Below are positions 1 through 6,950 of a stretch of DNA of 64,000 nucleotides, one piece after another. A program made the position numbers and the translations under genes. Under the pieces are notes generated by a model. That model was not told the DNA's origin, made no database searches, and was given only the letters and a program-made list of their open reading frames with translations. Source of the stretch: Desertibacillus haloalkaliphilus (GTDB lineage Bacteria; Bacillota; Bacilli; Bacillales; KJ1-10-99); contig NZ_JAHPIV010000016.1 in NCBI RefSeq assembly GCF_019039105.1, forward strand, positions 1 to 64,000, in the 5' to 3' direction. The stretch's first letter is position 1. Every line of letters begins with the position of its first letter.

Positions 1-54
1 CTCCCCCTAAGGTAAAACAGATTTTTATTTTTTAATCTGTCTACCCTAGAGGGA
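1..54 (-). terminator. Hairpin terminator after the epimerase gene
   Basis: A long imperfect stem pairs the first 14 bases with positions 41-54. An inner perfect stem ACAGATT/AATCTGT encloses a T-rich loop. It lies about 45 bases past the stop of the minus-strand epimerase gene. The left edge may be cut by the window boundary. Confidence 0.6.
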
Positions 55-98
55 GCATATCATTTTGTCCCAGCCTCTTTGCTTTGATTAAAGCCCCT

Positions 99-1016
99 TT
101 AACATTTATACATGTTAAGCGATTGCTGAATATGCTGCCTCTGCTTATTTATCCCTTCCTCTAACGAAATCTTTGGTGTAAAACCAAGCTCACGTTTTGC
201 CTTTTCCCCAGAGACTTTCACTTGTAAGCGTCGATTTTTTTCAATTTCTTCTGGTTTTCCGGTAATCATTTGGCATCCTCGATACCATTCTCCTGTTTTA
301 CTGCTTGAAAAATTATAGATCGTTGCCTGCTTTTTAGCCGCCGAGAGAAGGAAGCCTTCAATGACATCATCAATATACATGACATCAATGGTTGAGCGGT
401 CACCTTCAACCGTCGTCATTTCTTTATTATGTTCTTTAGACACGATCAATTTGTGATACGTCATATCCTCTCGTTGCCACGGCCCATAAATCGTTGGCAA
501 GCGCAAGATTGTTGCCGAAAACCCATGTTTCTGACTTTCCTTATATAGTAGTGATTCACTAACAAGCTTTGTTAAGCCATAAGGCGTAGATGGATTTGTC
601 GGTGTTTTTTCTGTAATGATTCCGGTTCGTTCCCCATAAACTTCAATGGTGGATGCATAAACTACATGAATTCCTTTCGGACACCCTTCAATCAACTGTT
701 GTGTCGTTTTTACATTTTGCTTAATGACAGAACGTAAATCACCCCAGCCTAAATCTTGGTTTGTAGCTGCTGCCAAATGAAAAATCACATCAGCCTTCTT
801 GAGTAAACGTCGAAGGTTCAATTCTCCTATTTGTTTATCAAAAAAATGAAAGTTTGCATTCCTACCAATCCTCAACCATTTTTCTTCTTGAAGGTGCTTC
901 GTTTTTTTATCAATCATGCTGTCAATCGCATAGACTTCAATCCCCTTCTCAAGTAACCGTGAACACAAATGAAAACCGATAAAGCCTAATGCACCCGTTA
1001 CTACAACCCTTTTCAT
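99..1016 (-). CDS. NAD-dependent epimerase/dehydratase (extended SDR family)
   Basis: This 305-residue protein is a cytoplasmic sugar-nucleotide epimerase or dehydratase type enzyme. The N-terminus has the Rossmann NAD motif TGALGFIG (residues 7-14). A Tyr-x3-Lys catalytic pair is visible in YGLTKLV near residue 147, after an AST-containing segment typical of extended SDRs. The length fits the family. The ATG at 1016 follows an AGGAGG ribosome site at 6-8 bases. The gene stands alone, with a hairpin after its stop. The substrate cannot be read from the sequence; UDP-glucose/galactose 4-epimerase-like or a dTDP-sugar enzyme are both possible. Confidence 0.85.
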   Translation of the reverse strand: MKRVVVTGALGFIGFHLCSRLLEKGIEVYAIDSMIDKKTKHLQEEKWLRIGRNANFHFFDKQIGELNLRRLLKKADVIFHLAAATNQDLGWGDLRSVIKQNVKTTQQLIEGCPKGIHVVYASTIEVYGERTGIITEKTPTNPSTPYGLTKLVSESLLYKESQKHGFSATILRLPTIYGPWQREDMTYHKLIVSKEHNKEMTTVEGDRSTIDVMYIDDVIEGFLLSAAKKQATIYNFSSSKTGEWYRGCQMITGKPEEIEKNRRLQVKVSGEKAKRELGFTPKISLEEGINKQRQHIQQSLNMYKC

Positions 1017-1052
1017 CCTTTTCCTCCTAGATTTGTCTCGTAAAACAATAAA

Positions 1053-1086
1053 CCCCCTCTGTACGAAAGAATTTGTCCAGAGAGGC
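1053..1086 (-). terminator. Imperfect hairpin after the small ORF
   Basis: CCCCTCTGTAC pairs with GTCCAGAGAGG with two mismatches. On the minus strand it is followed by a T-containing stretch. It lies 18 bases past the stop of the 51-residue ORF. Confidence 0.45.
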
Positions 1087-1103
1087 TTGGTTTCATGTAC
1101 GAT

Positions 1104-1259
1104 CTAGGCATCGATTGAGTCCTGATTTAATTGTTGTTTTAATTCCTCTAACCTCTGCTTTCCACTAGTTGTTAAGTTTGTCTCTTCCTGATTTAATAAG
1201 GCATGTAGTTCATCATATTGACGTTGGTCAAAGCTGCTAATAAAATCATCTCCCTTCAT
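1104..1259 (-). CDS. Small hypothetical protein, 51 aa
   Basis: This short open frame encodes 51 residues, highly charged and rich in Gln, Leu and Glu (segments YDELHALLNQEE and RLEELKQQLNQD). It reads like an amphipathic, probably helical, cytoplasmic protein. An in-frame TGA lies eight codons upstream of the ATG, so the ATG is the only standard start. The ribosome site is poor, which is the main doubt. A hairpin follows the stop at a terminator-like distance. I do not recognise a family. Confidence 0.4.
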   Translation of the reverse strand: MKGDDFISSFDQRQYDELHALLNQEETNLTTSGKQRLEELKQQLNQDSIDA

Positions 1260-1370
1260 CAGTAGATAAACAGAACACGTTCAAAACGAGTAAGTCTCTG
1301 CCATTTATTATATACCATTAACTATATGTTTAAATGTATAAATTGTTGCAACCTTTATTGAAAAATAAAA

Positions 1371-1413
1371 AAGACTGCCTAAAAGGTCACTTCACCTTTT
1401 TTTAGACAGTCTT
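1371..1413. terminator. Bidirectional intrinsic terminator
   Basis: AAGACTGcCTAAAAGGT pairs with the facing ACCTTTTTTTAGACAGTCTT arm around a short loop, with A-runs on the left and T-runs on the right. It ends the yjzC-like gene. It shares a CTAAAAGG core with several other terminators in the window. Confidence 0.75.
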
Positions 1414-1422
1414 TTCATTGCT

Positions 1423-1602
1423 TTATGGTTTTCGTTTAGGCATCCATTTCCGGTTGTGGTTTGATGTTTCCGGAAATCGTTCTCCTGCTTTTAGCTTAAC
1501 CGACTTAGGGTTTTGAACCATGCTTCCTGTTTCACCAATTTCAACGTATATCCCATTGTTTGGTGCCTTATGGCCTGGTTCAAATTGATGACTTTGGCCC
1601 AC
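1423..1602 (-). CDS. YjzC family protein
   Basis: This is a 59-residue basic protein of the YjzC family, of unknown function, known from Bacillus. The central stretch HKAPNNGIYVEIGETGS and the tail FPETSNHNRKW..KRKP match my memory of that family. The open frame extends further upstream, but I chose the GTG at 1602. It starts MGQSHQFEPG, as the family does, and has an AAGGAGG ribosome site nine bases upstream. The gene is monocistronic with its own terminator. No domain reveals a biochemical role. Confidence 0.8.
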   Translation of the reverse strand: MGQSHQFEPGHKAPNNGIYVEIGETGSMVQNPKSVKLKAGERFPETSNHNRKWMPKRKP

Positions 1603-1700
1603 TACTTTCACCCTCCTTATGAAACAAGGTATTTTTACTATTTCCATTTAGGGGTGAAAACATCATCACCATTATTTAGAAAACATTAGCGTATCTAATG

Positions 1701-2417
1701 TTAAAGTGAGGTAATAATCAGAACAAAGGCTAAACTATTGGCCATTTCAATTATGCCAAGAATTGCAGGCTTCGGCTTTGCCTTTTTCGGCATCACCCAT
1801 GTTTTACACGCACTTGTTAAAAACGCTAGTGCGATTAGTGGGTAGCCAATGACTAAAGGAATGAGAACAATACCTCCATGATAGCCATAAGATACCAAAG
1901 TAAAACGTTTATTGCCACGTTCCCGGATAAAGGTTTTTACATGAAAAACACTCGCAATAAAAAATAGATAATTAACAAACATTAAAATGTAAGCATGAGT
2001 ATCTAGTTGCCCAGTTCCAAGATCATAAGAAATTAACACCAAAAAAGAAAAGCTCGCAATGGCTACCGCATCGTTAATAAATAGCCGTTCCTTTTTTTGT
2101 TTCGCAAAAATTAGGTTAATCACAAACAAGGGGATAATTAGCAATCCAAGAACGATTAGCGTCGGTTGTTGAATTAAATATGATACGACAAATAGACACC
2201 CTATAAGCGTGTATACGAGCAAGGAAGGCAGCACTTGCTTTCCCAAGCTTGGTTTTCGAATATAAGATAAGATTGCGCTTGAAGCGAAATAAAAGCTCAA
2301 AACTCCTATAAAAAAGACGAGGTGATTCCAAGTCGGTCCGCTTACAACGGTACCAATTAGATACGGGACCACTAACATTGCCCAAGCCCCATGTTCTCTA
2401 GGAATGAACCATTTCAT
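1701..2417 (-). CDS. ywiC: YwiC-like integral membrane protein
   Basis: This 238-residue protein is strongly hydrophobic, with about six to eight membrane segments. The N-terminus MKWFIPREHGAWAM is the signature of the YwiC-like family. In Bacillus subtilis ywiC lies by the narGHJI/arfM genes, so its place next to fnr and narK here is typical. The function is unknown. I moved the start to the ATG at 2417: it begins at the conserved MKWFIPREHG and has an AGGAAGAG ribosome site. The longer frame adds 30 non-conserved residues. Transcription could be influenced by the Fnr-like box at 2508-2523, though the -10 fit is better in the other direction. Confidence 0.85.
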   Translation of the reverse strand: MKWFIPREHGAWAMLVVPYLIGTVVSGPTWNHLVFFIGVLSFYFASSAILSYIRKPSLGKQVLPSLLVYTLIGCLFVVSYLIQQPTLIVLGLLIIPLFVINLIFAKQKKERLFINDAVAIASFSFLVLISYDLGTGQLDTHAYILMFVNYLFFIASVFHVKTFIRERGNKRFTLVSYGYHGGIVLIPLVIGYPLIALAFLTSACKTWVMPKKAKPKPAILGIIEMANSLAFVLIITSL

Positions 2418-2507
2418 TGATCTCTTCCTTTCTTCTTCCATCATTTTTACTCTTGTATATATCTCATTGTATCGTGGCGAGACTTTTTTTAAAGTGACAA
2501 TCATCAC

Positions 2508-2523
2508 AGTGATTTTTTACACA
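2508..2523 (+). promoter_or_regulatory. Fnr-like box upstream of the 2605 gene
   Basis: AGTGA-TTTTTT-ACACA matches TGTGA-N6-TCACA at 8 of 10 positions. A TATGAT -10 hexamer lies at 2545-2550, where a class II site centred at -41.5 would put it on the plus strand. The box also lies upstream of divergent ywiC but with no matching -10. Confidence 0.5.
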
Positions 2524-2604
2524 GTTACAAACGTGAAAAGTTGATATGATAAAAGAAGAAAAATGCCCTCATACGGTGATGTTCGTAAAAGGAGATGTCG
2601 TACT

Positions 2605-3150
2605 ATGTTAGAAGTAAAAATAACTTCAACGGATTATGTAAATATTGAAAACTTCTTAAATCAGTCCCAGTTTCGTTTACAAAACGGGATTTATAAACGT
2701 TCATTGGAAGAAAAAATAGACTTAATGGTTCAATTTAACAAACAAGAAAAAGCTGTTTACTTTACCTTCCCAGGTGACTTGTCACTCGATCATTTCGATC
2801 TCGTACATGAAACGATTCAGTCTTTTATAATGGAAGTCAAAGTAGATAAAATTGATGAAGCAAACGCATTTATCGGCTACTTATCTGATGGAAGTCATGC
2901 CTATATCTTATCCGGTTGGAAGGAATGGGTACACTTTATTAGTGGAGCAAAGCACAATTCAATGGAAGGTCAGAAAGTCGAAGTCTCTGAGAATGACAAC
3001 AAGATCGCAGAAGGAATCCTACTCGACTATGATTATGTGTTAGATAAGAAAAATTTCATCGTAAAGAAGTGCACATTACTAACATTATTTGGTGAAAAAG
3101 AGTATACTGGCCATCATTTAATTATTCGAGCAACTGGAGAATTCGTTTAA
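2605..3150 (+). CDS. Hypothetical protein, apparently Fnr-controlled
   Basis: I do not recognise this 181-residue protein. It has no signal peptide or membrane segment and no cysteine motif, so it is probably cytoplasmic. The alternation of charged and aromatic residues suggests a mixed alpha/beta fold. I chose the ATG at 2605 because AAAGGAG lies 8-9 bases upstream; the frame opens 14 codons earlier without a ribosome site. It is divergent from ywiC and convergent with fnr, and it has an Fnr-like box with a well-placed TATGAT -10. A role in anaerobic metabolism is inferred from that context only. Confidence 0.7.
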   Translation: MLEVKITSTDYVNIENFLNQSQFRLQNGIYKRSLEEKIDLMVQFNKQEKAVYFTFPGDLSLDHFDLVHETIQSFIMEVKVDKIDEANAFIGYLSDGSHAYILSGWKEWVHFISGAKHNSMEGQKVEVSENDNKIAEGILLDYDYVLDKKNFIVKKCTLLTLFGEKEYTGHHLIIRATGEFV

Positions 3151-3157
3151 GTAAATA

Positions 3158-3197
3158 GGGGTGCCCTAAAAGTAACACACACTTTTAGGACACCCCA
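3158..3197. terminator. Bidirectional terminator between the 2605 gene and fnr
   Basis: GGGGTGccCTAAAAGT pairs with ACTTTTAGgaCACCCC around a short loop. It sits between two convergent stops. Confidence 0.8.
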
Positions 3198-3201
3198 TTT
3201 T

Positions 3202-3912
3202 CTATATCGTACAAATTTCAATCGGACAATCTCCACAGTCGAGATATTCCTTCAAAAACTCAATCTTCTTAACAATGATAAAGCCGTTATCCATTTCAAC
3301 AACATCTAATCGCTTTAACTCATTTAACATGCGATTAATGCTTTCTCGTGATGTACTTATAAAACTAGCTAAATCTTGGTTTGTTAAACGTACATTAATT
3401 AGCGTACCTTTAGCATGCTCAACCCCATACGAATTACTAAAACGGATCAAAGTAGAATAAAATCCACCTTTTTTTCCACTTAAAAGCAAATCACGAAATT
3501 TGGCTTGTGTAGACTGGGTATGTCTTGCAAACCACTTCATAAATGCAACTGCTATTTCACCATTTTCACGGAAAAGGTCTTCTAAGCGATCTCGCTCAAA
3601 TCTCACCAATTCTGCTTCTTCAACAACAATCGCAGTCACACTAATGCTCATCTCATTAAACAAACCAACTTCGCCAACAAGCTCGTCTTTTTGTTTTAGA
3701 TGTATACTAAATTCTTTACCATCAGCAGTCATTTTACTTAAACTAACTTTGCCGCTTCGAATTAAGTACACATAGTTCGGTTCATCGCCTTCATAAAAAA
3801 GGGTTGTTCCATTAGCAACGGTCATATCAGTACCAATATTAAGTAAAGTCTTCTGATTTTCTTCACTTAATTCACTAAAAAACCGCTTTATTTCGACATC
3901 TTTCTTTTCCAA
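3202..3912 (-). CDS. fnr: Fnr, oxygen-sensing Crp/Fnr family regulator
   Basis: This 236-residue transcription factor has an N-terminal cyclic-nucleotide-type beta-barrel (about 15-130), a dimer helix and a C-terminal winged helix with recognition segment STSRESINRML. The tail carries three cysteines, C226, C229 and C234, in DCGDCPIEIC. In Bacillus subtilis Fnr the equivalent C-terminal cysteines plus Asp141 bind a [4Fe-4S] cluster, and D141 is present here too. It should therefore activate TGTGA-N6-TCACA boxes without oxygen. The start is a TTG at 3912 with AAGGGG eight bases upstream. It follows narK in the same direction, but a hairpin in the gap suggests at least partial separate transcription. 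Confidence 0.93.
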   Translation of the reverse strand: MEKKDVEIKRFFSELSEENQKTLLNIGTDMTVANGTTLFYEGDEPNYVYLIRSGKVSLSKMTADGKEFSIHLKQKDELVGEVGLFNEMSISVTAIVVEEAELVRFERDRLEDLFRENGEIAVAFMKWFARHTQSTQAKFRDLLLSGKKGGFYSTLIRFSNSYGVEHAKGTLINVRLTNQDLASFISTSRESINRMLNELKRLDVVEMDNGFIIVKKIEFLKEYLDCGDCPIEICTI

Positions 3913-4019
3913 TCAGAAAACCCCTTTACAATAATATAACCTAAAATTATTTTTGTATCATTTTTATTTTAACATCATACCTATAGTATTAAAACAGCTT
4001 TCAGATATCTTCCATAAAA

Positions 4020-4048
4020 AAGACCCTCTACTCATCGTAAAGGATCTT
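4020..4048 (-). terminator. Terminator downstream of narK
   Basis: On the minus strand AAGATCCTTTAC pairs with GTAGAGGGTCTT, including two G-U pairs, and is followed by six T. It ends narK transcripts or attenuates read-through into fnr. Confidence 0.7.
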
Positions 4049-4076
4049 CATCATCAATTATTCACTTACCTAAAAC

Positions 4077-5369
4077 TTAACATTCCACTTCAGCATTCTT
4101 TCTTGAATAATAATACCAGCACATCACCAAACTAACAACATAATAAGCAATAAAAATATAGAGTGCCATATTTGCTGAGCCTGTATTTTCAATTGACCAG
4201 CCAAAGATACTTGGAATTAAAAATGCCCCATATGCTGCAATCGCTGCTGTAAACCCTAATACAGGAGCCGCTTCTTTCGGTGGAAAGATAAACGGAATCA
4301 TTCTAAATGTTGAACCATTGGCAATCCCCGTCGTAATAAATAGAACAATAAACATAATCAAAAACCCTGTAAAATTACCGATATTATAGAAATAGATGAC
4401 ACCAAAGGTTGCTGCAATCATAATAATAATATCCCAAAATGTAACGAAGGCTCCTCCTAATTTATCGGAAATCCATCCTCCCACTGGTCGGGTTAACGCA
4501 CCAACAAGCGGTCCAAGAAACGCAAATTGCATCGCATTCACTTCTGGAAACTCCGTTCTTGTTAGTAATGGAAAAGCTGCTGCATAACCGATAAATGAGC
4601 CAAAACACATCGTATATAACCACGTCATAATCCAAGTATGCTTATTTTTAAAGATAATGGCTTGTTCTCTTACACTTGCTTTTGTTCCTGGTAAGTTATC
4701 CATTCCGAAAAATGCTACAATTACGGTTAGAATAATTGGTATGACCCAAATAAAAGCGGCGTTTTGTAACCAAACATTTGTCCCATCCGCTAATTGTTGA
4801 GGTGCGCCTACATAAGTCCCAAACACAGCAACGGTAATAATGACAGGTGATACAAATTGAACAACACTTACACCAAGGTTACCGATTCCTGCATTCAACC
4901 CTAAAGCTGTTCCTTTTTCTTTCTTTGGATAAAAGAAGCTAATGTTTGACATTGACGATGAAAAGTTCCCCGCGCCTAAACCACAAAGAGCAGCTAGAAT
5001 CGCCATCGTTGTAAACGATGTTTCTGGGTTTTGCACAGCATATCCAATACCAATCGTTGGTATTAATAGAGTTGCTGTACTAAACACGGTCCAATTTCGT
5101 CCACCAAAGATAGGGACAACAAACGTGTAAAAAATTCGCAACGTTGCTCCTGTTAGACCAGGTAAAGCTGCCAACATAAATAACTCACCATCTGTAAAGT
5201 TGAAGCCAGCATCATTCAAATTAACGGCAACTACAGACCAAATTTGCCAAACAACAAACGCTAATAATAGCGCTGGTATTGAGATCCATAAATTTCGTCT
5301 CGCATGCCGCTTACCCTCAGACTCCCAAAACTGTTGATCCTCTGGATCCCATCTCGTAATTCTTGCCAT
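4077..5369 (-). CDS. narK: NarK-type nitrate/nitrite transporter (MFS)
   Basis: This 430-residue major facilitator protein has about twelve membrane segments and moves nitrate in and/or nitrite out across the cytoplasmic membrane. Glycine-rich segments typical of the nitrate/nitrite porter family are visible, including GLNAGIGNLGVSVVQF and GLGAGNFSSSMSNISF. The N-terminal extension MARITRWDPEDQQFWE is usual for Bacillus NarK. The ATG at 5369 has a GGGGGT ribosome site. The order narK-fnr is as in Bacillus subtilis. A 9/10 Fnr box upstream fits anaerobic induction. Confidence 0.93.
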   Translation of the reverse strand: MARITRWDPEDQQFWESEGKRHARRNLWISIPALLLAFVVWQIWSVVAVNLNDAGFNFTDGELFMLAALPGLTGATLRIFYTFVVPIFGGRNWTVFSTATLLIPTIGIGYAVQNPETSFTTMAILAALCGLGAGNFSSSMSNISFFYPKKEKGTALGLNAGIGNLGVSVVQFVSPVIITVAVFGTYVGAPQQLADGTNVWLQNAAFIWVIPIILTVIVAFFGMDNLPGTKASVREQAIIFKNKHTWIMTWLYTMCFGSFIGYAAAFPLLTRTEFPEVNAMQFAFLGPLVGALTRPVGGWISDKLGGAFVTFWDIIIMIAATFGVIYFYNIGNFTGFLIMFIVLFITTGIANGSTFRMIPFIFPPKEAAPVLGFTAAIAAYGAFLIPSIFGWSIENTGSANMALYIFIAYYVVSLVMCWYYYSRKNAEVEC

Positions 5370-5463
5370 TTGTACATACCCCCATTTTCATACCATCTTG
5401 GTGTTTGCATTTATTTATTATTTAGAAGATACTTTTATGGTATAGAAATTTAATCAAAATAGG

Positions 5464-5479
5464 TGTGCGCACGGTCACA
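5464..5479 (-). promoter_or_regulatory. Fnr box of narK
   Basis: TGTGC-GCACGG-TCACA matches the Fnr consensus at 9 of 10 positions. A TATACC -10 candidate on the minus strand (5444-5439) puts the box centre about 40 bp upstream of the start of transcription. Confidence 0.75.
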
Positions 5480-5604
5480 GATCGTATACTGTTCAAAGAT
5501 TGTTCATTTCAGGGAAAGTTCAAAAAATCGTCTCTAGGTTTAGAGTCATAAATATTCTCTTTTCTCAACAGATCAGAAGGTCTCAATCGTTGACATCTAT
5601 AAAT

Positions 5605-5647
5605 AAAGCAAAAAAAGGAACCAACATTATGGTTCCTTTTTTGCTTT
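5605..5647 (-). terminator. Terminator of the molybdoenzyme operon
   Basis: A 17-bp perfect stem, AAAGCAAAAAAAGGAACC against its complement, encloses an 8-base loop. It overlaps the last bases of the small membrane protein gene and can act in both directions. Confidence 0.85.
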
Positions 5648-5843
5648 ATCCATTCTTGTATTCGAGCTTTCGCCATCTTAAATACGTAATAAATGTAATG
5701 ATGGCAGAAGCAACAGCGACAGCTGTATATACTAAAATATACTCAGGGTCCCGACCTACATAAGCGTTAAGAGTCCACTGTAACATGACGACATTAACGA
5801 CAAGTGCTATAAATATAATTGCCCAGCATGCTCTTTTACCCAT
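5646..5843 (-). CDS. Small two-helix membrane protein of the molybdoenzyme operon
   Basis: This 65-residue protein has two predicted membrane helices (about 7-24 and 38-56) and a basic C-terminus. I do not recognise the family. It is the last gene of the five-gene operon. The ATG at 5843 overlaps the Rieske stop by 8 bases (ATGGGTAA) and has AAGGA nine bases upstream, so it is translationally coupled. A role as a small anchor or assembly subunit of the membrane complex is inferred from position. Confidence 0.75.
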   Translation of the reverse strand: MGKRACWAIIFIALVVNVVMLQWTLNAYVGRDPEYILVYTAVAVASAIITFITYLRWRKLEYKNG

Positions 5844-6366
5844 GGCGAAACTTCCTTCCAACGGCATAGACAACACCATTTTCAACCTCAATCTCAATAA
5901 GCGGAAGCTCACGTTGCGGTGGACCAGCTACGGGATGCCCCGTGTTAATGTCAAAGTAACCTTTATGACACGGACATAACAGTATATCTTTCTCTTTTTC
6001 ATAAGTCACTGGACACATGAGGTGTGTACATGAACTATTATAGGCAACTAAATCGCCGTTTGCCGTATGCACAAGTAGTGCGGCCTCATCCTCTGGATAA
6101 TAGAACGTTTTTGAGCTTCCTTTTGGGAGATCCTCCATTTTAGCAATTTCAACACGTTCTTTCTCATCTTCATCAAACCCTAATACCGCACGAACGGAAA
6201 ATGGAATCGTCGCAACACCTAAAGCGACAGAAGCTCCAACAGCTGTTTTTAAGAACGCACGGCGATTATATTTTAAATCCTCTACACGGTTGACGTTGTC
6301 AACGAGGTTAATCATATCATCATTCGAGTCTTTTTCATTACGTCCTAACTTTTTCTTATCAGTCAT
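5836..6366 (-). CDS. Rieske [2Fe-2S] protein with Tat signal
   Basis: This 176-residue protein has a twin-arginine-like segment NRRAFLK near residue 34 and a hydrophobic stretch to about 62. The Rieske domain follows. Cluster ligands are C113, H115, C131 and H134. C118 and C133 can form the disulfide typical of bc1/b6f-type Rieske proteins. It should be anchored outside the membrane and pass electrons between the quinol pool and a partner. It is the fourth gene of the operon, with an AAAGGAGGAG ribosome site. No cytochrome bc partner of the usual kind lies next to it, so its electron route is unusual. Confidence 0.9.
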   Translation of the reverse strand: MTDKKKLGRNEKDSNDDMINLVDNVNRVEDLKYNRRAFLKTAVGASVALGVATIPFSVRAVLGFDEDEKERVEIAKMEDLPKGSSKTFYYPEDEAALLVHTANGDLVAYNSSCTHLMCPVTYEKEKDILLCPCHKGYFDINTGHPVAGPPQRELPLIEIEVENGVVYAVGRKFRHG

Positions 6367-6380
6367 CTCTTACTCCTCCT

Positions 6381-6923
6381 TTAGTCTGAGTAAACACCGA
6401 AAAACTCAGGTACATACTGCCATTTGTCTTGCTCGGTTGGTTTCTTTCCTTCAATTAAGTTCATTTGTGTACGACGACGACGCAATGCTTGAATTTCTTC
6501 AAAATCAATAAAACGGATCGCATCACTTGGGCAAACCGATGCACACATCGGTGCAATATCATGTTGTGTTCTGTCATAACACATATCACACTTATACATT
6601 TTGTTTTCTTCAAAATCGAATTTCGGAATACCAAACGGACAACCAAACGTACAGTTACGACAACCGATACATTTCTCTTCCATTGCAGAAAGGACGACAC
6701 CCTCTTCAGTAATCTGAATCGCATTTGCAGGGCAGACCCGAGCACAAGCTGGGTCTTGACACTGCATACATAACATCGGGTACGTTTGACGACTTTCCAT
6801 AAAGTCCACATACTCTACATAGTTTCGTTCCTTCGCATCATGTCCACCACACTCACGACAGGCAGCTTGACAAGAACGACAACCGATACAACGTTCAAAT
6901 TCTAAATACATGATTTTATTCAT
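6381..6923 (-). CDS. Four-cluster [4Fe-4S] ferredoxin subunit (DmsB/NrfC type)
   Basis: This 180-residue electron-transfer subunit has cysteine groups CIGCRSCQAAC, CMQCQDPACARVC, CIGCRNCTFGC and CDMC...C...C. They suit four [4Fe-4S] clusters, as in the beta subunits of DMSO, formate or polysulfide oxidoreductases. It has no signal peptide, so it should sit on the cytoplasmic side with the molybdopterin subunit. The ATG at 6923 follows AGGAG at 10 bases. It lies between the catalytic and Rieske genes with short gaps, and it probably wires the molybdenum subunit to the membrane cytochrome. Confidence 0.9.
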   Translation of the reverse strand: MNKIMYLEFERCIGCRSCQAACRECGGHDAKERNYVEYVDFMESRQTYPMLCMQCQDPACARVCPANAIQITEEGVVLSAMEEKCIGCRNCTFGCPFGIPKFDFEENKMYKCDMCYDRTQHDIAPMCASVCPSDAIRFIDFEEIQALRRRRTQMNLIEGKKPTEQDKWQYVPEFFGVYSD

Positions 6924-6950
6924 AACGAGACTCTCCTCTGTACATTTTTG

